A stretch of 64,000 nucleotides of DNA from Blastococcus sp. HT6-4 (GCF_039679125.1 NZ_CP155551.1:3596001-3660000), one strand, 5' to 3'; shown: positions 36,638 to 45,912, numbered from the stretch's first letter. Numbers and translations: made by a program. The notes: generated by a model not told the origin, from the letters alone.

Positions 36638-37903
36638 TCAGCGGAAGTACTGCTCCACGACCCGCCGGGCCATGGCGACCGCGTAGCTCTGGCCACGGTC
36701 CTGCGGGTAGATCTGCGACATCGTGGCGAGCACGACGCCGGGCATCGACGTCTCGTGCGGCGGGATGGACGGCTTGTAGTCCGGGGTGACGACCGGCTGC
36801 GCGAAGGCGGCACGGGAGAAGTGCCAGTCCTTGACCCACGACAGGTCGAAGTCCGGGTTCAGGCGACGTAGCCACGGCTCGTACTGCTTCAGCAGCTCGG
36901 CGGGGTCGGTGGTGTACCGCCAGTCGTCGCGCGGCACGTAGTTGCCGACGTAGACCACGTGCCGGCCGCCGTAGTCCGACGTCGGGACCATGTTGGTGTG
37001 CTCCACGACCGCGAGGAAGGGGAACGTCGAGTCGTTGACGTTCAGCCAGTAGTACGGGATCACGCTGCGGTCGCACTCCAGCACGAAGCAGGTGGCACCG
37101 AGGTACTCGGCGCGCTGGAGGGCGTCCCCCGGAGCGGCGCCCGCTGCCTGGGCGAACACCGGCTGCGGCACGGTGACGAGCACCTTGTCGTACTCGTACC
37201 TGGCGCCGTCCTCGGTCCGCACCTCGACGGGGCCGGCCGGGTCCGGCTGCGCGATGTGCGCCAGCCGCTTGCCCATCTCGACCTTGCCGCCGCGCTCCTC
37301 CACGGCGCGCAGCAGCCCGTCGTAGACCTGGTGGAAGCCACCGTCCATGTAGCCCAGCTTGAACGTGCGGTAGTGGATGCGTGCCCACAGCCAGGCCATG
37401 GAGATCTCCGACGCCCGCGACCCGAACTTGCCGGTGAGCAGGGGCTCCCAGATCACCTCGGCTGCCCGGGGGCCGGCCCACCGGCGCACCCAGTCGAGCG
37501 CGCGACGGTCGTTGAGGCGCTCACCGTTCCGGATGACCTTCAACATCGCGGACGAGCCGCCGAAGCGGACGCGGTCGAGCAGGCCCAGCGGCGGGAACTT
37601 GAGCATCTCCACGGGGGTGGAGAAGTCGTGCAGCTCGCCGTCGTAGTAGATGCCGGTGGTGGTCGAGTGGAACTGCAGCTTGGGTCCGAGCCCGAGCTCC
37701 TCGATCAGGTCGATGATGGCGCGGTCGGTCTCGAAGATGTGGTGGTAGTAGCGCTCCAGGGGCGTGCCCTGGACCTCGAGCGAGCCGGCCAGCCCGCCGA
37801 TCTCGTCCGCGCCCTCCAGGACGGTGACGTCGTGACCGTCCTTGACGAGGTCGTACGCCGCGGTCAGACCCGTGGCGCCGGCGCCGATGATGCCGATCTT
37901 CAT
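36638..37903 (-). CDS. FAD-dependent oxidoreductase of the protoporphyrinogen-oxidase/amine-oxidase fold
   Basis: 421-residue flavoprotein with the N-terminal GIIGAGATGLTAAYDL motif, EIGGLAGSL, and a C-terminal FAD segment (MPGVVLATMSQIYPQDRG). Central residues (PLLTGKFGSRASEISMAW, YMDGGFHQVYDGLL) match a subgroup often found beside polyprenyl-phosphate glycosyltransferases rather than haem or carotenoid genes. The substrate is unknown; an envelope lipid or sugar is my inference from context. ATG 37903 overlaps the GtrA stop as ATGA, so I prefer it to ATG 37915. It is the last gene of the gtrB-gtrA operon. Confidence 0.82.
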   Translation of the reverse strand: MKIGIIGAGATGLTAAYDLVKDGHDVTVLEGADEIGGLAGSLEVQGTPLERYYHHIFETDRAIIDLIEELGLGPKLQFHSTTTGIYYDGELHDFSTPVEMLKFPPLGLLDRVRFGGSSAMLKVIRNGERLNDRRALDWVRRWAGPRAAEVIWEPLLTGKFGSRASEISMAWLWARIHYRTFKLGYMDGGFHQVYDGLLRAVEERGGKVEMGKRLAHIAQPDPAGPVEVRTEDGARYEYDKVLVTVPQPVFAQAAGAAPGDALQRAEYLGATCFVLECDRSVIPYYWLNVNDSTFPFLAVVEHTNMVPTSDYGGRHVVYVGNYVPRDDWRYTTDPAELLKQYEPWLRRLNPDFDLSWVKDWHFSRAAFAQPVVTPDYKPSIPPHETSMPGVVLATMSQIYPQDRGQSYAVAMARRVVEQYFR

Positions 37904-38319
37904 CCGAAACTCCATCTCTTGTTCAGGACAAACTGGAAGACCGCGACGATCGGCATCGAGACGACCTTGACGACGTTCGCGTCCACCCCGAGCCAGGTGT
38001 GGAACACCAGGAGCAGCACCGCGACCAGCGCGATGCCGAGGAGACCCACGGAGTAGAACCGGGCGAACCGGCGCAGCATCCCGTCCCGCTTGCGGAAGTT
38101 GAGGTAGCTGTTGAGCAGGAAGTTGTTTGTGATCCCCGCCGAGGTGCTGATCGCCGTCGCGATCTGCTCGTGCAGCCCGACCACGTTGTAGAGGACGAGG
38201 AAGAGGACCAGGTCGAGCAGGACGCCCGAGACGCCGATCAGCTGGTACAGGAAGAAGTGCCGGTGACGCACCCAGAGGTCACGCGCCGGTGCGCGCAGCT
38301 TGCTGTCCGCCGTCGCCAT
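37900..38319 (-). CDS. GtrA-family membrane protein
   Basis: 139 residues with four membrane segments and the GtrA signature at start and end (FFLYQLIGVSGVLLDLVLF, NNFLLNSYLNFRK, FVLNKRWSF). GtrA proteins are thought to flip or anchor polyprenyl-phosphate sugars made by GtrB-type transferases. Mycobacterial Rv3789 is a relative linked to arabinan synthesis. The start (ATG 38319) lies 41 bp inside the gtrB-like gene, so expression is coupled. Confidence 0.9.
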   Translation of the reverse strand: MATADSKLRAPARDLWVRHRHFFLYQLIGVSGVLLDLVLFLVLYNVVGLHEQIATAISTSAGITNNFLLNSYLNFRKRDGMLRRFARFYSVGLLGIALVAVLLLVFHTWLGVDANVVKVVSMPIVAVFQFVLNKRWSFG

Positions 38320-39313
38320 GGTCCACCACCTTCTCCACGATGTAGAGCGGGCGGGCCTGGACCTCGGTGTAGATCCGGCCGACGTAGGAGCCGATGACGC
38401 CCAGCGACAGCATCTGCACGCCACCCAGGAACAGCACCATGATCATGAGCAGCGTCCAGCCGGGGACGGAGACGTCGGGGAAGAACAGCCGCAGCCCGAG
38501 GGCGTAGAGGATGCCGAGCACGGCGAGCACCACCGTGAGCAGCCCCAGCCGGGTGATCATCTTCAGCGGGACCGTGGAGAAGCTGGTCACGCCGTCGGCG
38601 GCGAGCCGGAGCATCTTCGGCAGCGGGTAGTTGGTCTCCCCCGAGGTCCGCTCGTCCCGGTCGAACGGGACGGCGGCCTGCTTGAACCCGAGCGAGGCGA
38701 CGAGTCCGCGCACGAACCGGTTGCGTTCGCGGTGCGAGCGCAGCAGGTCGGTGGTGGCCCGGTCCATCAGGCGGAAGTCGCCGGTGTCCACGGGGATCTC
38801 GATGTCGGCGAACCGGTGCAGCAGCCGGTAGTAGGCGTGCGCCGTGAACCGCTTCATCGGCGTGTCCTTGCGGCTGCGCCGCTGCGCGTACACGATCTGG
38901 GCGCCGCCCTCCCACGCCTCGATGAGCTCCAGGCTCACCTCGGGCGGGTCCTGCAGGTCGGTGTCCATGACGATGACGGCGTCACCACGGGCGTAGTCGA
39001 GCCCGGCCGTGATCGCCATCTGGTGCCCGAAGTTGCGGGAGAAGTTGACGACCCGGACCCCGTCGCAGGACTCCGCGATCTTCTCCAGGATCTCCAGCGA
39101 CCGGTCCCGGGAGCCGTCGTTCACGTAGACGAACTCGAACTCCAGGTCCGGGCGCTTGCGGGTCGCCTGGAAGAGGCGGTCGTGGAAGTTCTCGATGCCG
39201 TCCGCCTCGTTGTAGACGGGGAGGACGTAGGAGACGATCCGCCGCTGGGACGCGCCCGGCACCGGAGCCGGCGCCTCAGCGGTGTCGTTGGATCGGATGA
39301 CAGGGGTCGCCAT
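38279..39313 (-). CDS. Polyprenyl-phosphate glycosyltransferase (GtrB/DPM1-like, GT2)
   Basis: 344-residue transferase that should move a sugar from a nucleotide donor to polyprenyl phosphate. The GT2 domain has VLPVYNEADGIENF, NDGSRDRSLEIL, NFGHQMAITAGLDYA, MDTDLQDPP as the metal site, and RSRKDTPMKRF. Two C-terminal membrane segments follow, as in GtrB. I chose ATG 39313, which has GGAAGG six bases upstream, over ATG 39346. The sugar is unknown; mannose, glucose or galactose derivatives are all possible. First gene of the gtrB-gtrA-flavoprotein operon. Confidence 0.9.
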   Translation of the reverse strand: MATPVIRSNDTAEAPAPVPGASQRRIVSYVLPVYNEADGIENFHDRLFQATRKRPDLEFEFVYVNDGSRDRSLEILEKIAESCDGVRVVNFSRNFGHQMAITAGLDYARGDAVIVMDTDLQDPPEVSLELIEAWEGGAQIVYAQRRSRKDTPMKRFTAHAYYRLLHRFADIEIPVDTGDFRLMDRATTDLLRSHRERNRFVRGLVASLGFKQAAVPFDRDERTSGETNYPLPKMLRLAADGVTSFSTVPLKMITRLGLLTVVLAVLGILYALGLRLFFPDVSVPGWTLLMIMVLFLGGVQMLSLGVIGSYVGRIYTEVQARPLYIVEKVVDHGDGGQQAARTGA

Positions 39314-39337
39314 AGCGGCCTTCCGTGGTCTCGGCGT

Positions 39338-39397
39338 GACCGGCACCGCCGGTCGTCAGCTTCGTCGTGCTGGGCAGGGGCCGATCGGGCGATCGGC
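39338..39397 (-). terminator. Two hairpins after the emb gene
   Basis: Stems GCCGATC/GATCGGC (39380-39386 with 39391-39397) and GACCGGC/GCCGGTC (39338-39344 with 39348-39354) lie 48-107 bases beyond the arabinosyltransferase stop and before the gtrB-like start. Confidence 0.5.
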
Positions 39398-39444
39398 AGT
39401 GTCCGTGCGGGCGGTGGTCGACCTCCGGTCGGGGCACCGCCGCG

Positions 39445-42400
39445 TCAACGATCCCCCTCCCAGCCCCAGAGCATGGTCTGGTCCGTCGATCGGTCGTACT
39501 GGTCCCGGGCGAGAGGGTAGTCAAGCCGGATCACGTGCCCCCACTCCTCCTGAGGGGCACCCTCCAGGCGGCTCGGCACCTCCTGGCGGTCGGCCTGCGA
39601 CACACCGGCGAAGCTGCCCCCCTCGCTGGGGATGTACGCGATCCGCGCCCCGCCGTGCCAGTTCGGTGCGCCGACGATGACAGCGGGGGTCTCCGCCAGG
39701 CCGTCGGACACCACGGGGAAGTCCGAGACGCACGGCAGGTGCCACGCCAGCGGCCAGTCCGGCAGCACCGGGCCGGTGCCGTCGAGGTAGTCCTGCAGGC
39801 TCTCGACGGTGCGGACCCGCGGGCCGGTGACCGCCACCCAGCCGCCGACGTCGGTCGTCGCATCGGCGGCGACCACGCGGACGCGGTCGGCGGTCGCCGG
39901 CACGTCGGCCGCGGCGAGGGACAGCGGCCGCCAGGCCGGCTGGCCGACCGGGCCGTCGCCGACCGTCCGGCGGGCCAGCGCGGTGACGCCGTCCTCCTCC
40001 CCCTCGGCGCGTCCGAACTCCAGCTCGACGAGATTGGCACCCCCGGTGCGACCGGCCGCGCTGATGGCGAGCTCCTCGTCGGCGGACAGCTCGGGCAGCT
40101 CGAACCACGGGGTCACCAGCGCCCCGACGGTCCGCTCCCCGCCCTCCAGGCTCCCCCAGAGGTAGGTGGCCGCACCCGAACCGGGCGCCGTCGGCGGCTG
40201 CTCGCCGTCCAGGAAGCCGTCTCCGACGACGAAGCCGTCGGCGATCGGGGCCTCCTCGTCGGCCGCCGGCACGAGGGGACCGCCGGGCGCGTCGAGCAGC
40301 ACGTCGACCGACTCGGGGATCCCGCAACTGGTGCCGGTCAGGGTCTCGACGTTCTCGAGGGCCAGCGCGTAGCCCCCCGCGTCCGCCTGGCGCAGCGGGG
40401 CGACGCTGAACGTTCCCAGCAGCGCGGCCACCGACATGGCGCCCGCGACGGCGGCGACCACGGCCGGCCCCGCGGCGAGCAGCGCCGGGCCCGACTCCTG
40501 CCCCCGCCGGGAGCGCATCCACCACGCGACCGCCACGGTGCCGGCGGCGAGCACCAGCCACAGCGCCGGGTTCCCGAGCGGTACACCGAGCGGTGCCACC
40601 GGGGCGTCCCGGTACGGCAGGCCGTAGACCGAGTACATGAACCAGGAGTGCGACCCCGAGAACGCCAGCCCGGCGGCGAGGGCCACCACGCCGGTGCCGG
40701 CGGCGGCGATCACCAGCGCTGCCCGATCGCGGGACCGGGACCGGGCCACCTCCAGGACGAGCACGCAGCCCAGGGCGAGGAAGGGTGCGCCCAGCCCGGC
40801 CAGCGAGCCGAAGTGGTGCGACCACTTCGACGGCGTGACGAACAGGAGCGCGAACGCCAGCGCGACCGAGGCCGCCAGGAGGTGTGCCTCCCGGAACCGG
40901 CGCAGTTCCGGGAGCCTCCGGGCCAGCAGGAGGGCAACGACGAGGAGCAGGCCGAGGGTGAGGAGGACCGCCAGGCGCTTCGTGGCCGTGCCCTGGGACC
41001 CGCCACCGAGGAGGAACGCGTAGCGGGTGGCCTCCTCGTACCACTCGAGGTTGGGCCCGATCTCCGTGTGCAGCTGCGTGGCCTTCGCGACGCCGTGCAG
41101 GGACTGGTCGGCGAACATGACCACCAGCCCGCTGCCGGCGAGCGCCGACAGCAGCGCCGCGATGCCGACCGTGCTCCACCAGGACGACCCCGCCCCTCCA
41201 CCGGCGGCGCGCACGGTCCGCCAGATGCGCGGCAGCAGCACGAACACCGGAGCGAGCGCCACGACGGAGGACGGGGTCACGGACAGGCAGAGCCCCGCGG
41301 TCAGGGCCGCGCCACCGATGAGGAGCAGCGGACGGCGGGCCGTCGGCGCGGTGCCCCGCACGAGCAGCGCGAAGACGACGGCCGCACCGAGCGCCACGAA
41401 CGGCTCGGGCCGCACCCCGATGTTGAACGGCAGCCACCACGCCAGGAAGAAGACGGCCGACAGCACCGCGACCAGCGTCCCGCGCGACGACCGCGGCAGC
41501 ACCGCCCCGAGCACCCCGCGGCTGACCACGAACCACGTCGCCAGCCCCACCAGGTAGCTGGGGAGCCGCAGCCACAGCGGCGCGGCGGAGACGGCGGCCA
41601 AGGGCTGCACGATGTGCTGCACCAGGGTGAACGGCGCCTCGGAGGCGTTGAACCAGTGGTAGTAGTTCCCGATGTCGCCGCTGGCCAGGCCGTTCCGGAT
41701 GGTCATCGTGGCGTAGCCGTCGTCGTCGGTCTGCGGCGCGATGATCGCCCAGAGGGACAGCGCCGCCACCACGGCCGCGTCGCAGGCCAGCCGGACCCGC
41801 CGCCCGGCGACGCGCCCGGCCCGTCGCGCCTCGCCGCTCCGGGACGCCGGCGCGACCATCCACCGCGCCAGCATCGCCAGGGCCACCGCGGCCACGAGGA
41901 CGTAACCGGCGATCATCGCGAGCTTGGCGGCGCTCGGGGTGCTCTCGAACCAGGTCCGCGTCCGGGCGGTGACGGTGGTGCCGTCGGCGTCCTCCGGCCC
42001 GAGGTCGGTGGTGAAGGCGAAGACCTCGGGGACCGGCTCGGCGTCCAGCACCGTCGGGGGGCCGTCGCCGACCGCGACGGTGGTCGCCGTGTCGTCGGAG
42101 TCCACCCGGACGTCGCAGCCGGCGGCATCCGGCGTGCCGGAGTGCACCAGCCGGCCGTTGACCAGGACCCGCAGCCGCCCGTCCTCCGTGTCGACCACCA
42201 GCCCTGACGCCGGGCCCCCGTCACGGATGAGCGAGGTGGCCAGCAGGGTCGTCCGCTCCCCCGTGCCCAGCCCGGCCTGCACCACGTCGCAGGGCACGGT
42301 CGCCTGGATCTCGGCCGGGCGGTAGGGCACGAAGAACGCGGTGGTGGAGGTCGGCTGCTCGCCCTGCGAGGGCCAGGTCACCTCGGTGCGGTCGGCGACG

Positions 42401-42543
42401 ACCGGGGCGAGGGGCAGCGCCACCGCCAGGCCGATCCCCAGCAGGCCGACCAGCAGCGCCACGACGGCCCGCAGCGGTCCGCTCCGGCGGGTCGGGACGG
42501 GCGCGGCGGGGACCGGTGCAGCCGGCAAGAGCGTCGTCGACAC
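39445..42543 (-). CDS. Arabinosyltransferase of the EmbA/B/C family
   Basis: Polytopic GT-C enzyme using decaprenyl-phospho-arabinose to build arabinan outside the membrane; target of ethambutol in mycobacteria. From GTG 42543 (GAGGCG upstream) it has 1032 residues, the normal size. It has an N-terminal jelly-roll domain (about 55-205), about 13 membrane segments, the catalytic loop APQTDDDGY (Asp273-275), and a C-terminal carbohydrate-binding domain ending near LWGWEGDR. There is one emb gene in this window rather than the mycobacterial three. Which Emb it equals cannot be decided from sequence reading alone. Confidence 0.94.
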   Translation of the reverse strand: MSTTLLPAAPVPAAPVPTRRSGPLRAVVALLVGLLGIGLAVALPLAPVVADRTEVTWPSQGEQPTSTTAFFVPYRPAEIQATVPCDVVQAGLGTGERTTLLATSLIRDGGPASGLVVDTEDGRLRVLVNGRLVHSGTPDAAGCDVRVDSDDTATTVAVGDGPPTVLDAEPVPEVFAFTTDLGPEDADGTTVTARTRTWFESTPSAAKLAMIAGYVLVAAVALAMLARWMVAPASRSGEARRAGRVAGRRVRLACDAAVVAALSLWAIIAPQTDDDGYATMTIRNGLASGDIGNYYHWFNASEAPFTLVQHIVQPLAAVSAAPLWLRLPSYLVGLATWFVVSRGVLGAVLPRSSRGTLVAVLSAVFFLAWWLPFNIGVRPEPFVALGAAVVFALLVRGTAPTARRPLLLIGGAALTAGLCLSVTPSSVVALAPVFVLLPRIWRTVRAAGGGAGSSWWSTVGIAALLSALAGSGLVVMFADQSLHGVAKATQLHTEIGPNLEWYEEATRYAFLLGGGSQGTATKRLAVLLTLGLLLVVALLLARRLPELRRFREAHLLAASVALAFALLFVTPSKWSHHFGSLAGLGAPFLALGCVLVLEVARSRSRDRAALVIAAAGTGVVALAAGLAFSGSHSWFMYSVYGLPYRDAPVAPLGVPLGNPALWLVLAAGTVAVAWWMRSRRGQESGPALLAAGPAVVAAVAGAMSVAALLGTFSVAPLRQADAGGYALALENVETLTGTSCGIPESVDVLLDAPGGPLVPAADEEAPIADGFVVGDGFLDGEQPPTAPGSGAATYLWGSLEGGERTVGALVTPWFELPELSADEELAISAAGRTGGANLVELEFGRAEGEEDGVTALARRTVGDGPVGQPAWRPLSLAAADVPATADRVRVVAADATTDVGGWVAVTGPRVRTVESLQDYLDGTGPVLPDWPLAWHLPCVSDFPVVSDGLAETPAVIVGAPNWHGGARIAYIPSEGGSFAGVSQADRQEVPSRLEGAPQEEWGHVIRLDYPLARDQYDRSTDQTMLWGWEGDR

Positions 42544-42960
42544 GTGGCGCCTCTCGATTGCCCGGGGCCTCGGTGCCGCAACGAGCTTGATGGTGCGAAT
42601 GACCAGGGGGAGGGCGGCCAGGCGAGCGCGGACACGGTGGGGACCTGTCGTACAGGCCCAGGAGCATCCCCCGAAAACCGAGCGTAACGCAGATCCGGAC
42701 CCCGCCAGGGGCGTCTGGGACGGCCGGGCACTCCTGTGCGGCGCGTCGCGGGTGTGACTGGTGGTGCTGGGCCGGTGCGCGCGCGTGACGGCTATCCTCG
42801 GCCCCCGGGTGGCGCACGTACCGACCCCGGAACGCGGCACCCGGTGACCGTGGCGGTCACCGCCGGGCGGCGAGGATGGAGCACCCGGTCTCGTGCTCGA
42901 CGATGGCGGAGCGACGCGGCAGCGAGCTGCCGGACGCCCCCCGCACCGGGCACGGGCGCG
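42544..42960. other. 417-bp divergent region between emb and DUF1028 genes
   Basis: No convincing gene. On the plus strand TATCCT (42793-42798) looks like a -10; ten bases later a 12-residue ORF (42809-42847) could be a leader peptide. Its stop overlaps the inverted repeat CGGTGACC/GGTCACCG (42842-42849 with 42855-42862). The long DUF1028 leader with a hairpin may be regulatory. The emb promoter must also be here, but I could not place it. Confidence 0.5.
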
Positions 42961-43782
42961 GTGACGTTCTCGGTCCTCGCCCACGATCCTGGCACCGGCG
43001 ATCTCGGTGTCGCCGTCGCCTCCTGCATCCTGGCCGTGGGTCGCGCCGTGCCCAGCGCCCGTCCCGGCGTGGGCGTGGTCGCCGCGCAGGCCCGCAGCCG
43101 GCGTGGCCTGGGCCGGTCACTGCTCGACGGCCTGGCCGCCGGCGGCGCACCCGCGGCGCTCGTGCGCCAGGCGGCGCACTCCGCCGAGGACGCCGACCGG
43201 CAGGTCGCCGTCCTGGACGCCACCGGGCGGGTGGCCGCCGACACCGGCCGAGGTTGCTTCCCCGTGAGCGGCCACCTGCTGGGCGAGGGGTTCAGCGTGC
43301 AGGGCAACATGCTGGCCTCCACGGCGGTGCTGCCGGCTATGGCCGAGGCGTTCACCGCCGCACCCGGTGACCTCGCCGACCGCCTGCTGGCCGCCCTGAC
43401 CGCAGGGCAGGACGCCGGCGGCGACCTGCGCGGGCGCCAGTCGGCCGCGCTCCTGGTGATCAGCGGAGCCGCGCCGACCGAGGACGACGACGGCGTGCGC
43501 ACCGATCTGCGGGTGGACGACTCCGGCGACCCGGTCGCCCAACTGCGGATGCTGCGCAACCTGCAGCGGGCCTACGACGAACGCGACTACGAGCACCTCG
43601 CGCTGTTCGCGCCGGAAGGCGCCCGCGACCTCTACGCCGCTCTCGCCGCCTCCCGGCGCGGGAACCGCGAAGACGCGCGGCGGGCGCTGGAGGCGATGCG
43701 CGCCCGACCGGGGTGGGCGGCATGGCTGAACGCCATGGCCGGTGACGCGCGGCTGTCGGCGGTGTCCCGGCTGATCGGCTGA
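42961..43782 (+). CDS. DUF1028 family protein (Ntn-hydrolase-like)
   Basis: 273-residue protein whose N-terminal 200 residues match DUF1028: TFSVLAHDPGTGDLGVAVAS at the start, VVAAQARSRRGLG, NMLASTAVLPAMAEAF and GRQSAALLVI. The family is predicted to have an Ntn-hydrolase-type fold, but its substrate is unknown. The last 70 residues form a helical tail (AYDERDYEHLALF, RRALEAMRARPGW) like a short TPR. GTG 42961 is used because the family sequence begins there; the longer open frame upstream shows no family similarity. Confidence 0.85.
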   Translation: MTFSVLAHDPGTGDLGVAVASCILAVGRAVPSARPGVGVVAAQARSRRGLGRSLLDGLAAGGAPAALVRQAAHSAEDADRQVAVLDATGRVAADTGRGCFPVSGHLLGEGFSVQGNMLASTAVLPAMAEAFTAAPGDLADRLLAALTAGQDAGGDLRGRQSAALLVISGAAPTEDDDGVRTDLRVDDSGDPVAQLRMLRNLQRAYDERDYEHLALFAPEGARDLYAALAASRRGNREDARRALEAMRARPGWAAWLNAMAGDARLSAVSRLIG

Positions 43783-43792
43783 CCTCCCGTGC

Positions 43793-44146
43793 TCAGACGG
43801 TGTCCGGACGCAGCCGGGCCAGCACGGCCGGATCGATCTCGCGGTCGTGCAGCGGCAGCACCAGCTCGGTCACGAGGTCGGTCAGCTCGGCGATCCGCAG
43901 GTTCAGCCGGCGGGACTCGTGCAGCCCTTCGCGCAGCTCGGCGACCTGGCGTTCGAACTCGGCGAGGCGCCCCTCGGCGTCACGCAGCCGTCCCCGCAGG
44001 TCGTCGGCCTGCTCGCTCAGCCGGGCGTTCTCCTCGCTCAGCCGGTCGACCTGCTCGGGCAGCTCCAGCGCCGCGGGGGCCAGGGCCCGCCGGACGGCCC
44101 GGACCGCGCGGTTGGACTGCGGACGCGGCTGCGGGTGCTGGCTCAT
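43793..44146 (-). CDS. Small coiled-coil protein (DUF6752-like)
   Basis: 117 residues with no membrane segment. Residues about 30-95 form a long heptad-rich coiled coil (LPEQVDRLSEENARLSEQ and following), ending in ELVLPLHDREIDP. Such small coiled-coil proteins often accompany actinobacterial glycan-modifying genes; I suggest DUF6752 only tentatively. ATG 44146 overlaps the stop of the LicD-methyltransferase gene (ATGA), so the two are translated together and may form a complex. Confidence 0.75.
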   Translation of the reverse strand: MSQHPQPRPQSNRAVRAVRRALAPAALELPEQVDRLSEENARLSEQADDLRGRLRDAEGRLAEFERQVAELREGLHESRRLNLRIAELTDLVTELVLPLHDREIDPAVLARLRPDTV

Positions 44147-45780
44147 CGGGGCCTCCGTCGGAAGGTCAGGCGGTACATGGGGACGATCTGCTCCTCGGCG
44201 GCGCCGAACCAGCGCAGCGGCTCGAGCCGGGACTCGACCTCCTCGAGGACGAGCCGGTGCCGGCCGGCCTCGGCCGCCACCTGCTCGACGGCGAGGTGGC
44301 GGTAGGGCGGGATGCCCGCGTAGCCGTGGTCGGCGACGAGGTCGAAGAAGGCCCGGCCGGAGGGGCGCAGCAGCATCCAGCAGAGGCGGAACAGGTTGTC
44401 CCGCCCGCGGTCCTCGACCGCGTTGAGCAGCCGCCGGCCCATGACCGTCCAGCTCTCCGGGGCCGCGGCGAGCTCCGCCCCGAGCCGGACGACCGTGCGC
44501 ACGTCCAGCAGGTTCTGCACCTCGAAGGTGACCGGCAGGTCGGCACCGGCCAGGCGGGACCGTGCTTCTGCGACGGCGTACCGGGAGAAGTCGTAGGCGC
44601 GGACGGTGCGGCCGAGGGAGGCCAGCGCGAGGGCGTCCGTCCCGACACCGCTGCCCAGCTCCAGGACGGCGCTGTCGGCCGGCGTGCGCTCGTGCACGCA
44701 GCGAGCGAAGGCGCTCGGCTCCCGGTCGTGCCCGAACTCACCGGGCGGTGCGAGCAGGACCAGGTCGTCCCACTGCTCGCGCTCGACGTTGTAGTCGGCG
44801 AACCAGCCGTAGAACCGCTCCCCGGTGCTCTCGGGCACCCGGAAGGCGAAGGCGGGGTCCGGCGTCCGCCAGCCCTCGCCGTACACCGCCCGCAGCACCA
44901 ACTCCTGGTCCCGGGGCGCCGGCTCCTGCCGGCCGGCCACCTCCACCGTGCTCGGCGGCAGCAGGTCCTCCCGGCGGGCCGGGGTGCGGACCATGAAGTG
45001 CTGCAACCAGTGCTCACCGAGCACGAACCCGGGGAAGACGTCGACGTAGTGGTCGGGCCGGCCCTCGTGGGAGAAGACGACCTGGAGGTGCCCGACGGAC
45101 AGCCGGACCACCTCGTAGCCGGCGGCGCTGAGCAGCCGACCGACGGCGAAGCTCTCCAGCGCGACGTCCGCGGGGTGCTCGTGGCGGCTGAGGTAGGCCA
45201 GGTCCGCGTCGTCGTCGTGCGGGAGCAGACGCCCCTCGCGGACCGGACCGAGGAGCGTGCCGCAGGTGACGTAGACGACCGGCCCGAGCTCGGACTCCAG
45301 CAGCTCGCGGATGGCGGTCATGTGGTCGAGCATCCGGTCGACCATCCCGGGGGCGGCGTCGGCGAAGGCCTGCCCGAGGCGGCCCCACTTGTTGACCACC
45401 AGCGGGCGGCCGTAGTGGTCGACCAGCTCCAGCGGCCCGCGCCCGCCGTCCAGGCTCACGGTCGCCTCCGGCCCGTCCTCCGCGCCGCTGACCCGCAGCT
45501 GCACGCGGAAGGTGCCCTGGAGCCGGGGACGCAGGGCCGGCGGCCACGGCTCGAAGCGCAGGTCACCCGGCCCGTGCCCGGAGTACCGCAGCTCGGCCGG
45601 CACGTCGTCGGGCACGTCCCCGGCAGGCGCTGCCCGGAAGGAGAAGACGCGCCGGCCGTCGAGATCGACGTCGAGCACCTCGGCGCCGGGCCCGTCGATG
45701 CGGTAGAAGAGGCCGGACGGAGTGGGCCACAGCTGGAGGATCGGTCTCTCCTCGTCGGTTCCGGGGACGTCCGCGGGCAC
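44143..45780 (-). CDS. LicD-like transferase fused to SAM-dependent methyltransferase
   Basis: 545 residues from GTG 45780. Residues about 15-120 are a beta-rich domain. Residues about 130-330 are a LicD-type nucleotidyltransferase-fold domain with TCGTLLGPVREG and HDDDADLAYL (His188, Asp189-191, Asp193). Residues about 345-545 are a class I methyltransferase with motif I LELGSGVGTDALAL and post-I Asp in VRAYDFSRYA. LicD proteins move phosphocholine or other phospho-groups to glycans; here the acceptor is unknown. The fusion suggests sequential phospho-substituent transfer and methylation, or methyl-phosphate capping, which is my inference. It is coupled to the coiled-coil gene. Confidence 0.82.
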   Translation of the reverse strand: MPADVPGTDEERPILQLWPTPSGLFYRIDGPGAEVLDVDLDGRRVFSFRAAPAGDVPDDVPAELRYSGHGPGDLRFEPWPPALRPRLQGTFRVQLRVSGAEDGPEATVSLDGGRGPLELVDHYGRPLVVNKWGRLGQAFADAAPGMVDRMLDHMTAIRELLESELGPVVYVTCGTLLGPVREGRLLPHDDDADLAYLSRHEHPADVALESFAVGRLLSAAGYEVVRLSVGHLQVVFSHEGRPDHYVDVFPGFVLGEHWLQHFMVRTPARREDLLPPSTVEVAGRQEPAPRDQELVLRAVYGEGWRTPDPAFAFRVPESTGERFYGWFADYNVEREQWDDLVLLAPPGEFGHDREPSAFARCVHERTPADSAVLELGSGVGTDALALASLGRTVRAYDFSRYAVAEARSRLAGADLPVTFEVQNLLDVRTVVRLGAELAAAPESWTVMGRRLLNAVEDRGRDNLFRLCWMLLRPSGRAFFDLVADHGYAGIPPYRHLAVEQVAAEAGRHRLVLEEVESRLEPLRWFGAAEEQIVPMYRLTFRRRPR

Positions 45781-45912
45781 CCGTCGCCAGGTCCCCTCGG
45801 CCCCGGACGGGCACGGACCGAGGCTGGACGCCGAGTCTAGGGGCGGGCGACCTCGGTCGGGACCCTGCTCACCGACCGCGCCCTGGGGAGATCGGCCGGA
45901 TCGGCACGAGCC

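Noticed and set aside
36638-37903. Second UDP-galactopyranose mutase
   Set aside because: The flavoprotein lacks the Glf active-site stretch YTKKQW and the YGAHLFHTS motif; only the FAD-binding fold is shared.
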